Of a stretch of 64,000 nucleotides of DNA, positions 50,001-60,300 are shown piece by piece. The translations under genes and the position numbers were made by a program. How positions within the stretch are numbered: the stretch's first letter is position 1; each line of letters starts with the position of its first letter. This DNA comes from Malurus cyaneus samueli (taxonomy: Eukaryota; Chordata; Aves; Passeriformes; Maluridae): NCBI GenBank assembly GCA_009741485.1, contig CM019228.1, forward strand, positions 14,165,797-14,229,796. Direction: 5' to 3'. Below the pieces are notes generated by a model. The model searched no databases and was not told the origin of the DNA. It saw only the letters and a list, made by a program, of their open reading frames with translations.

Positions 50001-53000
50001 AGGGAAAAAAACATGTTAATACTAACCAGCAACATTTATCTCCTGATCTGTAAACACTCTCATTAGATGTGGGTTAAAGGGCATTTTTCTCTGGAATTAG
50101 GACAACACAACCAACATTTGGGACTTGTGAAGTCCTTTCCAGGTCAGTCCTGAAGGCAGTGTCCTCCTTTCTGCATCTGTGCATTGTTTATACTTCTGGG
50201 GCATTATCCTGTCAGCCCAGAGCCTGCTTGAATCCTGACAAAGCCAAGAATCGGAGGCCAAAAGCTGGCTCTGAGTGTGTCCCTGCTCAGTGCTCTGTTC
50301 CAGTTCCCCAGCCAGAGCTCTGATGGCTCTTTTCCCATCAGCCTTGTACAGAGCTCGGCTGAATCTGAACATGTCTGGTCTTGTAAATCTTTGTTATCTG
50401 ATGCAGAGTTTACAGCAATGGATTTTCTCAAAGCAGTAAATATTATTTGAAGTAGCAATGGCCAGATATTTACTCTTGGAGTCAAAGGATGTGCTGCAAG
50501 GTATCTCCTTAGCACATCAGAGACAGTTTTTCTGCTTGCTGGGAACATGCCAACTGTGAAATACATCCTGGGGTACTCAGAGAGGGAGATAAAATATTGC
50601 ATGTACTGCAAAACAAGTGCAAGAATCCCTATCAAAGTGAAACTAGAAAAGACTAAACACAACAGAAAGGATCTCATGACAGTCTTCACCCTCCCTCTGT
50701 ACCTCTGTGCTGCGTGTGCTCTGGGGCCTGACCATGACCTCACTGCAGCCACCACTTCCACAGAACTTGAACTCACATGATCTCAGTCACTAATTCTGTC
50801 CTGCTTACACAGGGGCCAAGCACCCCCCCTCCCCGGCCACAGCGGGAGCTCCCCTGGCACAAGGGCACAACGTTTTCCAGCTCAGGAAGAAGAAGAATGC
50901 AGGGGCAGATGTCTCCTACTCAGCACAATCTCGTCTTGGTTTCGCTGTTACTCACTTACCACTTGACTATCTGCAGTGATCCCAGACAGCTTTTATCTTC
51001 TCGGAGAATTTTTAGACAGAGGTCTGCAAAACCAGATTTAGCTCATAGTTACAATCCTTATCACAGCTCTTGGGCAAACACTGAAACTAAGCCAGTCCAC
51101 CCTCCCTTTTTTGGATAAAAGCTTTATCTGAAGGTCCTTCCTGAGCGGAAATGTTTAGTTTCCACCAAGTCCCAGGTGGGCTGACACAACTTCTTGCTGG
51201 GTTTGCAAATGTCAGAGCTTTCCTCAGAAGCTCAGGGCTCTCCTGGAAGAAGGGTTGGAGTTACAGCTTTCTTTCAAAACTCCAGCAACTTTATTCTCTT
51301 CTCTCTCCTCCACTTCATCCTATCCCACCATTCCCTAACAACACCTTCCCTTCAGCTTTTAGACTTTGTCAACAACCACGTGAGTTGATGTCTCAATGGC
51401 TATGCTCACAATCAACTATTTCTGTGAAGCTTTTCATCACACCTCCTTCTATCTGTGCTTCCAGAGATTCAGAATGGTAAAAGGAAAACCTGTTCTGCAG
51501 GTGAAGAGGTGTGTTAATAGCACCTTAGGTCTCAACCAAAGGGTATGTGAAGACATGAACAGGCCAGATGTCAACACCCTCCATTAAAAAGGCACTAGAA
51601 GGACCTGACATTTCACCAGTGGCTTTCAGGGGTAGGGGATCAAGAGCCAATTTGGGATTTCTGTGCTGTCATCCACACCTACAGAGTACATGTGAACATG
51701 TTTCAGGGCAACTAATGCCATAAGGGACAACAGAGAAAGGGACTGGAATGCATGATGACATTTCATACTTTGAATGATCATAAAGACGCTCATGAATCAA
51801 AGCATCACTAATTCTTGGGATCATGTGACAAGAGTTTGGTTCTAAAGGTCCTTTTTTTCTCAAAAAGTTCTGATTCCCAAAGCACATGTGAGATAGCTTT
51901 CGTGGCAAAAAAAAACCCAAAGCAAATAATAAAACTGTTTTAAACTGAAGGAGGGATGATTTAGATTAGATGTAAGTTTTTTACAATGAGGGTGGTAAAA
52001 CATTGGCACAGGTTGCCAAGAGAGATGGTGGATGCTCCATTCCTGGAAATGTTCAAGGTCAGGTTGGATAGGACTTGGAGTAACCTAGTCTAGTGGAAAG
52101 TGTCCCTGCCCATGGCAGAGGGGTTGGACCAGATGGTCTTTAAAAGGTCCCATCCATCCCAAACCATTCTACAGTTCTACAAAAACAAACAAATCTACTT
52201 TCAATCTCCCAGTGAAAACTAAAAATGTGAACCTCATGGGTTCAAAAACCATAAAAACCCAAAACACTCCAGTAACAGTAATTTTTTTAAACTTTCAGAT
52301 TTTTAAGTCACTCTCCTGACTCTGAGACCTGATTCACGGGGCTGGCAATGCCAAGAAATGACTCTAATCCAAGAGAGACACCAACAGAAAAGCTGGGATC
52401 TCAAGGCTGTCTTCCATGCTCTCTTATCAGAAGAACTGTGTGCACCCAGACTTGATGCTGCAGCCAACTCTCACCCAAAGTGAACTTACATGTATGCATA
52501 GCCAGGAGGTAACACAGAAAGCAGATTATAGCTAAAATGTAGTGGACAGAAAGAAACACTCAGCACAAATGGCAAGGATTACCATCCAGATAGCGAGTGC
52601 CATAGGAGCTCTCTGGGAACAGCCCTCTCATGTAGGTTATGCAGGACACAGAGATGGCCAGGAGCCTCTTCACCAGCACCAAGGACTGCTGCTCTGTGGT
52701 GATGATCTCAGGGAACAGCGCTGCTTCCTGAAAAAAAGCAGAGCAATGCCAAAAATAGCACCTTTTTAAGTGCAACATGGGGATTATATTTAGAAACAAC
52801 ACTCAGCAGGTGGAAAAAGGGTAACTTAGAAGTGTAATTTTAAGATTTCTCCAGTGTTTAAGCTACACAGGAAGACTCATGTCTAAGGTGGGTGGGATTC
52901 AATGATTTAAGGGTACTGATCAAAGATCTGACATTATTACTCAGATTATGCCAGATGCACTGGTTGGACATTCCCTCCCTTTTATTGCATTCCCACACCC

Positions 53001-53504
53001 TCCACTGCACCAATGCTGACACTTAGGAGACATCTACCCCTACTGTTGGGGTAGTGCAGCCACTGTTGCACCCAGGGTGCTGTTTTGAGCTCTGACTGCA
53101 GCCAGAGTTGCCAGTAGAGTTATTTTAACTCCAAGCTGTAAAACAGCACCTGGACCTACAGTAAATACACAGTGTGTGATGCCAACATGAACAATGCAGT
53201 GGACATTACACTAAATTTACTTCTTCTCTTACTTTATTGCTGTTCTTCCTGCTAATAAAGCTCTGTGCACACTTAATGAGCCTACATTTATTGAGTCAAA
53301 CCATGGCAGAGCCCCACATTGCTTCTCAGTGAATTGGAAATAATCCAACTAAGAACAGCGCAGACAGCAGAAAGTGTTCCCCACCTCCGCAGGCACAGGC
53401 GTGCCAGGTCCCAAACTGAGAGCTAAGACTGCCTGTACCATCCTATTTTAATTTTTTACCTTAGTGGGCTTTTTCTTTTGCCTGAGTAGCTGCTGAGAAG
53501 CCAT
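31978..53504 (-). CDS. HORMAD2: HORMA domain-containing protein 2, eleven coding exons
   Basis: HORMAD2 binds unsynapsed meiotic chromosome axes and supports the checkpoint that monitors synapsis. Eleven exons join in frame to 326 residues; the mammalian protein is about 300. The HORMA domain spans roughly residues 22-230, with [16 protein letters not shown] (exon 2), LKILREDK (exon 3), [10 protein letters not shown] (exon 4), [10 protein letters not shown] (exon 7), [10 protein letters not shown] and MKLLYYND (exon 8) and YQPPGFK (exon 9). An acidic stretch ([10 protein letters not shown]) and a terminal basic [10 protein letters not shown], which resembles a nuclear localisation signal, follow. 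[14 protein letters not shown] and KKRKVSEP are features of HORMAD2, not HORMAD1, as is the location beside LIF. The gene is convergent with LIF. The 5' UTR begins upstream of an acceptor at 53,545, so at least one further non-coding exon is expected. Confidence 0.93.
35688..35835 (-). mobile_element. CR1 LINE fragment
   Basis: AATCACAGAATCACAGATTCCC, then CCATGGGCAGGGACACCTTCC in reverse orientation. It lies inside HORMAD2 intron 10. Confidence 0.82.
35905..36060 (+). mobile_element. CR1 LINE fragment, older
   Basis: AAGGAGGTTGTGGAGCCTCC and CTTGGAAATATTCACCACC resemble the internal 3' domain of CR1 in plus orientation. It is diverged and truncated. Confidence 0.6.
37396..37740 (-). mobile_element. 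CR1 LINE 3' portion
   Basis: Reverse-oriented copy with GGGTTGGGATGGAAGGGAC, CTGGCACAGGGCCTCCCC-type blocks and CTTGTCCCCAGTCCCTCTCC. It is nearly the same subfamily as 26,745-27,298. Confidence 0.9.
42079..42300 (-). mobile_element. CR1 LINE 3' end
   Basis: Starts with ATAGAATCATAGAATCATTG, the reverse of the CR1 octamer tail, and ends just before HORMAD2 exon 10. It lies only about 125 bases from that exon's donor. Confidence 0.9.
42425..42530 (-). CDS. HORMAD2: HORMAD2 exon 10
   Basis: 106 nt in the variable tail ([19 protein letters not shown] and onwards). Two donors six bases apart (GTACAG and GTAAAT) keep the same phase, so the products could differ by two residues. Identification rests on splice sites and correct phase at both ends, because this tail is poorly conserved. 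Confidence 0.75.
42679..42932 (-). CDS. HORMAD2: HORMAD2 exon 9
   Basis: 254 nt, the largest coding exon. It runs from [12 protein letters not shown] through [19 protein letters not shown] to the acidic [11 protein letters not shown], with donor AAG|GTACAG. It ends the HORMA domain and starts the C-terminal tail. Confidence 0.93.
43494..43645 (-). CDS. HORMAD2: HORMAD2 exon 8
   Basis: 152 nt including [20 protein letters not shown] and [19 protein letters not shown], the best conserved part of the HORMA fold. Acceptor CTGTAG, donor GATG|GTAGGT. Confidence 0.94.
44638..44700 (-). mobile_element. Short CR1 remnant
   Basis: GGAATCACACAATCATTTAGG resembles the reversed CR1 tail. The match is short and diverged. 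Confidence 0.5.
46328..46490 (-). mobile_element. CR1 LINE 3' end
   Basis: CAGAATCACAGGATGGTTTGG through CCACAACCTCTCTGGG, reverse orientation, only 70 bases downstream of HORMAD2 exon 7 in the direction of transcription. Confidence 0.88.
46562..46629 (-). CDS. HORMAD2: HORMAD2 exon 7
   Basis: 68 nt, [18 protein letters not shown] then MDIS, donor GTAAGG. Confidence 0.92.
47913..47939 (-). CDS. HORMAD2: HORMAD2 micro-exon 6
   Basis: 27 nt, IYTNPEEPE, between TTGTAACAG and GTAAGA. Confidence 0.87.
48663..48683 (-). CDS. HORMAD2: HORMAD2 micro-exon 5
   Basis: 21 nt, LHVAVLA, between CCTCCTTAG and GTAAGT. It fits exactly between KQY (exon 4) and IYTNP (exon 6), matching the YLRMAVLTLYTNP stretch known from mammals. 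Confidence 0.85.
49959..49995 (-). CDS. HORMAD2: HORMAD2 exon 4
   Basis: 37 nt, completing W then [12 protein letters not shown], between CCTGGCAG and GTAAGT. Confidence 0.9.
50960..51023 (-). CDS. HORMAD2: HORMAD2 exon 3
   Basis: 64 nt, [11 protein letters not shown] then [10 protein letters not shown], with donor GTAAGT. No long open frame surrounds it; it was found from its protein pattern and splice sites. Confidence 0.9.
51950..52182 (+). mobile_element. CR1 LINE 3' end
   Basis: TTTTACAATGAGGGTGGTAA, GGCACAGGTTGCC, and CCCAAACCATTCTACAG. It is a different and older CR1 subfamily from the 27-kb copy, in HORMAD2 intron 2. Confidence 0.88.
52583..52727 (-). CDS. HORMAD2: HORMAD2 exon 2
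   Basis: 145 nt, acceptor TTTTTTTCAG, donor GATG|GTAATC. Codes from [14 protein letters not shown] to GTRYLD and starts the HORMA domain. [13 protein letters not shown] is also very like HORMAD1, so the family assignment is secure from this exon alone but the paralogue is not. Confidence 0.93.
53460..53504 (-). CDS. HORMAD2: HORMAD2 coding exon 1
   Basis: 45 nt, [15 protein letters not shown], donor AAG|GTAAAA. The exon continues as 5' UTR to 53,544, where a pyrimidine-rich acceptor (minus strand) precedes it. The ATG is the first in this exon in frame with the HORMA domain. Confidence 0.8.
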
Positions 53505-53544
53505 CCTGTGTTTCAAAGATCTGCCTTCCACTTGTAACTAAACC

Positions 53545-55150
53545 CTGAAAAATAAAGAAGATACGCGGCACAAGGAAAACACAGTTACTGCTATTTCTCA
53601 TCTTTCTTCAAGTAAGAATGAGATGTTTCAGAGTTTGAAAGCTAATTGCCAGGCAGGACAGGTAAAGCAAAGCAAACCAAGGGTACTCCATGGCACTGAG
53701 CCTGCAGTGCATGAAAATTCCTGCTCACTGGTGAACGATCAATAGTGTTTGAGATTCAGGGCCACAACTGCACCTGGTGTCAGTTGGTGCCACTTCAGAA
53801 TGCATTTCTCATATTCCAAACCACAAATGTTAATTCCTACAACCATTAGCAAGTGTGAAGGGGGAATGTGAAAGAACTGGAGGTCTGCCAACAGCAGTTA
53901 ATATTTTAGCAAGGGTAAGCAGGAAACGCACTAACATCAGCCTTGGCCGAAATAAGGGAATGAGTCTTCTGGGACACCTTGAAGGGCGAAATTAAACAGG
54001 AAAAAAAAAAAAAAAGTTCAAATTGTTTCAGTTAGAGGAGCCTGGGTTGAAGAGGAAAATACTCATTTTACCAGAATGGGGAGCTGATTGATACAAGCAA
54101 TAATGTGGACATTCCAAGTTTCTCACTTGAGTGAGGTGCTTGATTTAGCACCATCTGACAATCTTGATTAAAAACTTCCATTAGCTGGAATTAACAAGGC
54201 CTGTGTTAACTGGTTTGAGAAATGACTTGCTGGGAGATCTCCACATCTCGTCGTTAGTGGGGGATGTTAATGAAAGGAAACACCATGAACAGGTCCCAGA
54301 GGGACGCTGCCGTGTCCACAGCCAGTCGATATTCCCAGCAACAATTACAGTAATAGCACAAACATGGTGGGGTGATTTAACTCCTGACCTAATGCAGCCT
54401 TTTATTAACTCAGCTGATCCAACCTTGCTCTGCATTTGTACCTTTTGTGCTCTTTTTCTTTCTGTGGAAGCCTCATTTCCATTTGTTGGCAGTCATTAAG
54501 GCATGTTGATTGGAACATGGTGACAGCTTTTATGCTAAATTTAGTGCTTCATTTAGTAATGAGGACAGATTACAGCTATAAAAGTATATTTAAACAAATA
54601 CACACCTGCAAAATTTTTAATGTGTTAAATATTTAGCAAAGTAGCTTTTTTCTACCCAGGCACTGTGAGCAGGACTGGAATGCAATCAAAGTAGACAAAG
54701 GTGTTGTTATTGCAACACGAGATTATTAAATAATTAAAGCTGATTTTGGTGAGACAAAGAGGTAAGAGAACATGTTTTATAAACCATACCGCATTTGTAT
54801 TAATTTACTGAGAAGGAAACATCACCCAGACTGAGCTGACCCACTCTGGCCCAGCTGCTCAGGTTCAAGGTACGAGAATTTGGGCATCAGTCCAAAGGAA
54901 GGGACAGAAGGTGGCCTGGAACTCCAATGCTCCCCCACTCTGCAGCCACCTCATCACCGAATATTAGGAAACTAGTATTAAATGGTCAAAAATAAATCTC
55001 ATCCTCAGGAACCCCCAGCTTCCCGACACCCTCAGCCCTGCACCCCTCACTCCATCCCTTGTGCCAACACCAAACATATTCTTCGATGTTGGACATGTGA
55101 GGTACGGCAGCCCTTAAAAAAAAACAGCCATGGCTCCAAAGACGGGGTTT
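53545..55150. other. Upstream intron or flank of HORMAD2
   Basis: AT-rich unique DNA with a poly-A run at 54,001-54,015. It probably contains the first intron of HORMAD2, because the ATG exon is preceded by an acceptor. The leader exon itself was not located. Confidence 0.5.
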
Positions 55151-56150
55151 AGTCTTATTTTGGGGAGGTTCCTGGGGGGTTTTTATGAGGGGAAGCCCAG
55201 GCCCGGCCGGGCTCCACACAGAGCCGGTCCTCCCCCTCACACGGCGGCACCGAGTGGCACCGGGATCCCACCGGGGAGGGTCCCCTGTGGCGCGGGGTGG
55301 CAGCGCTGAGGAACCCCCGAGGCCCGAGGGAAGCCCCAGAGGCAGAGGAGGGTCCCGTGGAGAGCGGGAGGGACTCCCTGAGGTACTTGGGGTCCCCCTG
55401 AGGTGCGGGGAGTTCCCCTGAGGCGCTGGGAAGCGCTGTGAGGTAAGGACGATCCTCTTGAGAAGCAGAGGGATTCCCGACGCACTGAAGGGCCCATGAG
55501 AAGCAGAGAGACTCCTGAGGCACTGAGGGGGTCCTTGAGGTGCTGGGATGCCCTGAGGGGTGAGGGGTCAATGAGATGCTATAGTGCCCTGTGAGGAGCG
55601 GAGGGACTCCTGAGGGACGGTGGGAGATTCCTCCTGAGGCACGGGAAATTGTAAGGCGCTGAGGGACCCCTGAGGTGCGGGAGGATCTGAGGTGCCGAGG
55701 GCTTCCTTGAGGCGCTGAGGGACCCCTGACGCATTAAAGGATCCCCTGAGGCGCTGAGGGATCCCTGACGCGTTAAAGGATCCCCTGAGGCGTTAAAGGA
55801 TCCCCTGAGGCGCTAAGGGACCCCTGACGCGTTAAAGGATCCCCTGAGGCGCTAAGGGACCCCTGACACGTTAAAGGATCCCCTGAGGCGCTGAGGGACC
55901 TCTGAGGGCTCTCCTGGGGCGCGGGAGAATCTGAGGCACGGATGGCTCCCCAGAAACACACAGGGCACCGCTGGAGCGTGGCCTCTCCGGCCGGGCAATT
56001 CCCGTACCTGCACTGCCCGACCCCGCTCCACGGGCTCCCCTGGCACGACGCCGCCAGATCTCCCGGGCCTGGGCGGTGCTGGGGGCGGGCGGAGGCGGGG
56101 ACGGCCCAGCCCGTGAGGCGGAGATTTGACTCTGCCCCTGTTTGTTTGTC
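55150..56150. promoter_or_regulatory. CpG-rich probable bidirectional promoter region
   Basis: GC content and CG density rise sharply at 55,190-56,110 (for example GAGGCGGGGACGGCCCAGCC at about 56,090). The region lies between the 5' end of HORMAD2 (minus) and the 5' end of the acyl-CoA dehydrogenase-like gene (plus). A head-to-head pair sharing a CpG island is a common arrangement. No TATA box or start site is assigned. Confidence 0.5.
55270..55930. repeat. Minisatellite with 39-bp core unit
   Basis: Regular part at about 55,700-55,900 with the unit TAAAGGATCCCCTGAGGCGC followed by TAAGGGACCCCTGACGCGT. The total unit is 39 bases, divisible by three, so the minus strand reads as a repeated SASGDPLTRQGSL peptide. 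More diverged units built on CCTGAGG extend left to about 55,270. It is not considered coding. Confidence 0.85.
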
Positions 56151-57030
56151 TGTCCCTGACCCCATTGCTCTCCCTGGCCCTGTCCCTACCACGGCACTTG
56201 CTCTCTCACCGCCCTTGCTCTGTTCCTGTCTCTGACCCTGTCTCTTTATCTCTCCTGTCCCTATCTCTATCCTTGTCACCCTGCCCTAGGAATTCGGGCT
56301 AGACAAGGTCCTGCAAAAGCAGTAGCAGCAGGGCCATGGCAGGGTGGTGGTGTGTTACCATACCTGTTTAAAATCATTTTATAGTAAAACACTGGGTTTA
56401 CTAGCAGCAGTAAAGAAGTGCAGTTTTAAATTACTCAAGTCCATATTCTTAAAATATTCTAAGGTACTTTGCTTGGGAAAGGGAGACTTGGTATCATCCC
56501 AACTTAAAGGCATCAGGTACTTTATTAAGGAGGCAGAGTATTTTGGAGGCAGTGTCATAACCTAGGCAAGGAGGATGGATTCTCTTTCACTGGTATCTTA
56601 TTTAGAGAATAATATGCCTAAACTAATTCTTCCCATCTCTAGGCAATTTGTTATCCTTCAGACAGGGAAACATACTTTTCCTTCTCCTCTCTACTCCAAT
56701 GAATTACCTTTCCAAACAGTTCAGGGGGTTGCTAGTGAGAGCATGCCCCTCCACAGTTCCCCCAGCTCTGAAAATGCCAGTCCTGTTACGATGGTTTGCC
56801 CGGCTGGTAGGGGAGAACACTGTGTTTCCTGAACACTTGTGTTTGTCCAGGCCATTTTCTGATCTCTTTCCAAAGACCTTTTTCCTAGTTTAGTTGACAA
56901 CAGCTGCTGGAAAGCTCCTCCCTGGGGGAGGAGGGAAGACCTCATTGATTTTTCAAGTCTAACTTCACAACACTCAAACAAGCCAGGATTGGTGCCGCTG
57001 TGGGGTGAGGAAGAGTCTGCGGGTGTGAGC
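56150..57030. other. 5' flank or first intron of the dehydrogenase-like gene
   Basis: Sequence falls from GC-rich to AT-rich. 56,150-56,270 is a CCCTGTC/TCTCT pyrimidine tract. No coding exon recognised. Confidence 0.45.
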
Positions 57031-57208
57031 TGTTTATGTGACACCCCCAGGACTTTGCTGGATCATGTTTGCCTGTCGCCTGCCCTGGTGGAGATCCAGT
57101 GCCACCTGCAAGTCGTGGCAATCGGGTCACTTTCTGCCTTGGGACAAATGCCAAATGCTGGGTATTAAAGGAATCAACAAGACTGTGGGGCAGGAGCAAC
57201 AGGTCATC

Positions 57209-57358
57209 ATGCAGGAAAAACAAATGTTAGAAGATGTGGAAATGCCCCTTGCAAGGAGAGAAATGGAGACCCTCTTCCAGGAGCAACCCAAGACTGGGAA
57301 CCGGTACTTGGAAGACACTTTGCTTCGGAGTTACTTGAAAACACACCTTCCTCCCAAG
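57209..57358 (+). CDS. Dehydrogenase-like exon, N-terminal
   Basis: MPLARREMETLFQEQPKTGN then RYLEDTLLRSYLKTHLPP, a stretch typical of AidB-type N-termini, donor AAG|GTCTGT. The upstream limit is not fixed. An acceptor-like GGGGCAG lies at 57,187-57,193, and other in-frame ATGs lie at 57,038, 57,065 and 57,155. Confidence 0.75.
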
Positions 57359-60300
57359 GTCTGTTTGTGTTTCTGTGTGTACCCACCATTACTCTGCTGA
57401 TTCGCTGCTTCAGGCTCTGAATTGAATGTTTGTCTGAGCCTTTTCGTGCCTTAGAGCGTTCAGCTGGAGGGAATTTATCAGCATTCCTTAAAACCTGTTG
57501 TATTTGAGGGCAGGGGTGACAAACACTGCCAGGACTTAAACAGCAAGCGGCTCAGTGGGTTCCTGGGACTGGTTTGGGGGTTGCAGTGTTGTTTTCGGAT
57601 AGGCACTGCTGGCATTTGTTGCCTGGTCATGTAGAGAAAAGAATTCTGAGAGAGGGAACAAACTATGGTGTTTCCAAACTCTGCTGTGTTCTTCCCCCTC
57701 TCTTTCCCAGGGAAGAGGGGCTTTTAAGGAAAATTCCCAAGTAATGGGGCTGTTCTCAGCTGAGTGCTCAAGAGGGTGGAAAGGCCCCTTGGGGTTTGTT
57801 TGTTCTCAGTACAGGCCTGTGGCATTTCTGGGTTCAATTTTCAGCCAGGGAAGGCTACATACAGATTTCAGGGGTGCAGACAGTATAGAGAGACCCTGAG
57901 CTCTGGGTCTCTGTGCTGGGAGTTCCAGTCCTACAGGAATGCCTGAGAGGACTCAGTCTCTTCACTGGATATCCTCTGCCATCACCCCAAGGACCACAAT
58001 GCTTCCCTCTTTTCAGGGACCAGTTTTCATGGAGCAGCGTGTGACCTCTCTCCATGATTTATTCCAGTAGATGCAATACCATGACCTCTGAAACCACCAG
58101 GTGACCAGGGGGGAGGAGACCTGGCTTTTAGTGAGGCTCCTATTGGCCCTGCTTGCCCTCCAGATCTGTGAGGCCTCACAGACACAGCAAGGAAAGGGCA
58201 TGGTGGCAGTGCTTGGAGCTTTTTTTTTTTGCCCAGAAGAAAGGAATGAGGCCTCCCTAAGCGCCACTGTGGCCTTCTTGCCAGAAAAGACGGGAAAGGA
58301 GAATGCCTTTGAGCAGCTCTGGAGATCCTGCTCCTAATCTGAACCTTCAGAGGAAGCATGGACTAGGTCACCCAGAGAATAAAGGGATCAGTGTAATAAA
58401 ACTGCTTCCACTCCTTCCCCGAAGAGAGAACAGTGGCTGAAAAAACTCCCGGAGATCCGGGAGCAGCATCTCCCTTTAGTTTCTGCACTCTGTCCCAGCG
58501 GGGCAGTGTTGCCTCACTGCTGGAAAGGAGAGCCTGGGTTGCTGCCTGCAGCACTGAGAGCTGGCTCTCTATGGGAACACCTTCCTGTCCAGGACAGCAG
58601 CAATCTCTGAAGCTTTGGGTGTCCTGCCAGAGCTGGTGGTTGATTCCTGTTGTGCTGTTCCATGGTGAACACAGAAATTTTCTTGAAATGGCAAAAAAAA
58701 ATTCTTTCTTTGTTTGAAGGTAATATAAGGAGAAGACAGAATTAAGTAATTAGGTATTCTGAAGAGGGATCTCTTGGGCTTTGCTGCCCTGAAAATACAT
58801 CCTTTAATATAAAGGATATCTATTTACTCTCCTAATGTGCAATAATTTGCACATTTCCAATATCTTCATGCTTGGGACATCAAAGGACAGAAAAGGGTGA
58901 ATGAGACCATGCAGCACCCTCAGTCCTGACCCAAGTGATTTTGTCCTCTCCATATCTCAGTGTCCGTTTTTTGGAATGGTGTGTGTGACATTCAGCAGTC
59001 ATAAATGTAGGAGTTTTGATTTTCTTCTTACACCTTGGAAATATACGGATTTTTTGGGGGGGTAATTTGGTGGTTTGTCAGGCTATGTGTGGTCAGGGCA
59101 TAAGCTCCCACTGGGAAAGCTGGAGGGTTTTTAAGAAATATGGATAATGGTATAGGGATTGTTGTATGGGTTCCCCATAGAGATCTACCTGATAGACTCA
59201 TGTTCTTCTGCCCACAAAAAAACCCACTAGGTCAATAGTTCAAAGATTCTTGTGCTTCAGCACAAGTTCAGTCCATGAACTTTGGATTCCTGGATTATGC
59301 CTTGAAAACAACCTTTAAATTGTTGTCATTGCAGATGCACACCCATGGCAAACATGGGTGTGGTGTGAGTTTCTTGTGCATGGTTTTGGCTTGCTTTGAG
59401 ACTTTTAACACTATTTCACTGTTCAGCTGAAGAAAAACTGGCTGGTCTGAGGATGGAGACTTAGAGAGCAGCACCTGGACAAGGTGTGTTTGATCCTCAT
59501 CAACATGTGGAATGGCAGAGTAAGGAAGGAATCAATCACACAGGATGTAGATTAATGAAAGGTCAATATAGGGACAGGCAGGGAAAGGAAGAAGCCGTGT
59601 TTGTATTTCAGCAAGAGCACATTAATGGGGTTTATAACAGCACAATTTCAGATTCCACAACTACAGCATTCATCTCCTTCATTGTTTTATTGAGGAGGGA
59701 ATGAGCATCTTTTGAGAGGCAGAGATCAGCAAACAATTCCTCTGATGGAAGCAAATCAGGTGCATCTTTGACCCCCAACACAGCCTTGGATGAGTTTAGG
59801 CCAATGAGGTTCAAGAGTGCTGGAGGCTGGGTCCTCCTGACCTGATTTTAATCATCTGTAATTGGGGTCATTTAAATATGGGCAACTTCACTTGTTTTTT
59901 GTCAACTTGTCAACAAGAGAACTTGCAAATGGCAATTCCTGTCACCCTGAACTAGGGTTCTGAGTAGTATGGAATGAATCACTCCTCTGTGAGTGCTGGT
60001 TTCCCTCCATTAACTATGGACATACTGCTCCATCCAGGTCAGCCAAGCCCAGCAGAAATGGGGGCACATGAATCCTTCAGGAAGCTGGCTACAGGGTGGG
60101 GATTTGAACTGAGACATGTTGTGTGCCAGGCTGAAGCTCAAATGATTGCTCCATCCCTCCTTTTCTAATCTGACAGGCAGGTAACTGCTGAGCCCAGTGG
60201 AAGTTTTCCTGTACAGATGAAGGCATTCCATTTTTGGCAGCCCTTCCCCTGGCATTCTTCTCCAGCAGTAAATCACAGAGTGGCTGAGGGACCTCTGGAG

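Noticed and set aside
52560..52802. HORMAD1 as the identity of the minus-strand gene
   Set aside because: Exon 2 alone resembles HORMAD1, but the QGLDCEEEE and KKRKVSEP tail features and the LIF neighbourhood fit HORMAD2.
55155..56279. Minus-strand ORFs with SASGDPLT repeats
   Set aside because: Product of a 39-bp minisatellite whose unit length is a multiple of three; GC-rich promoter context.
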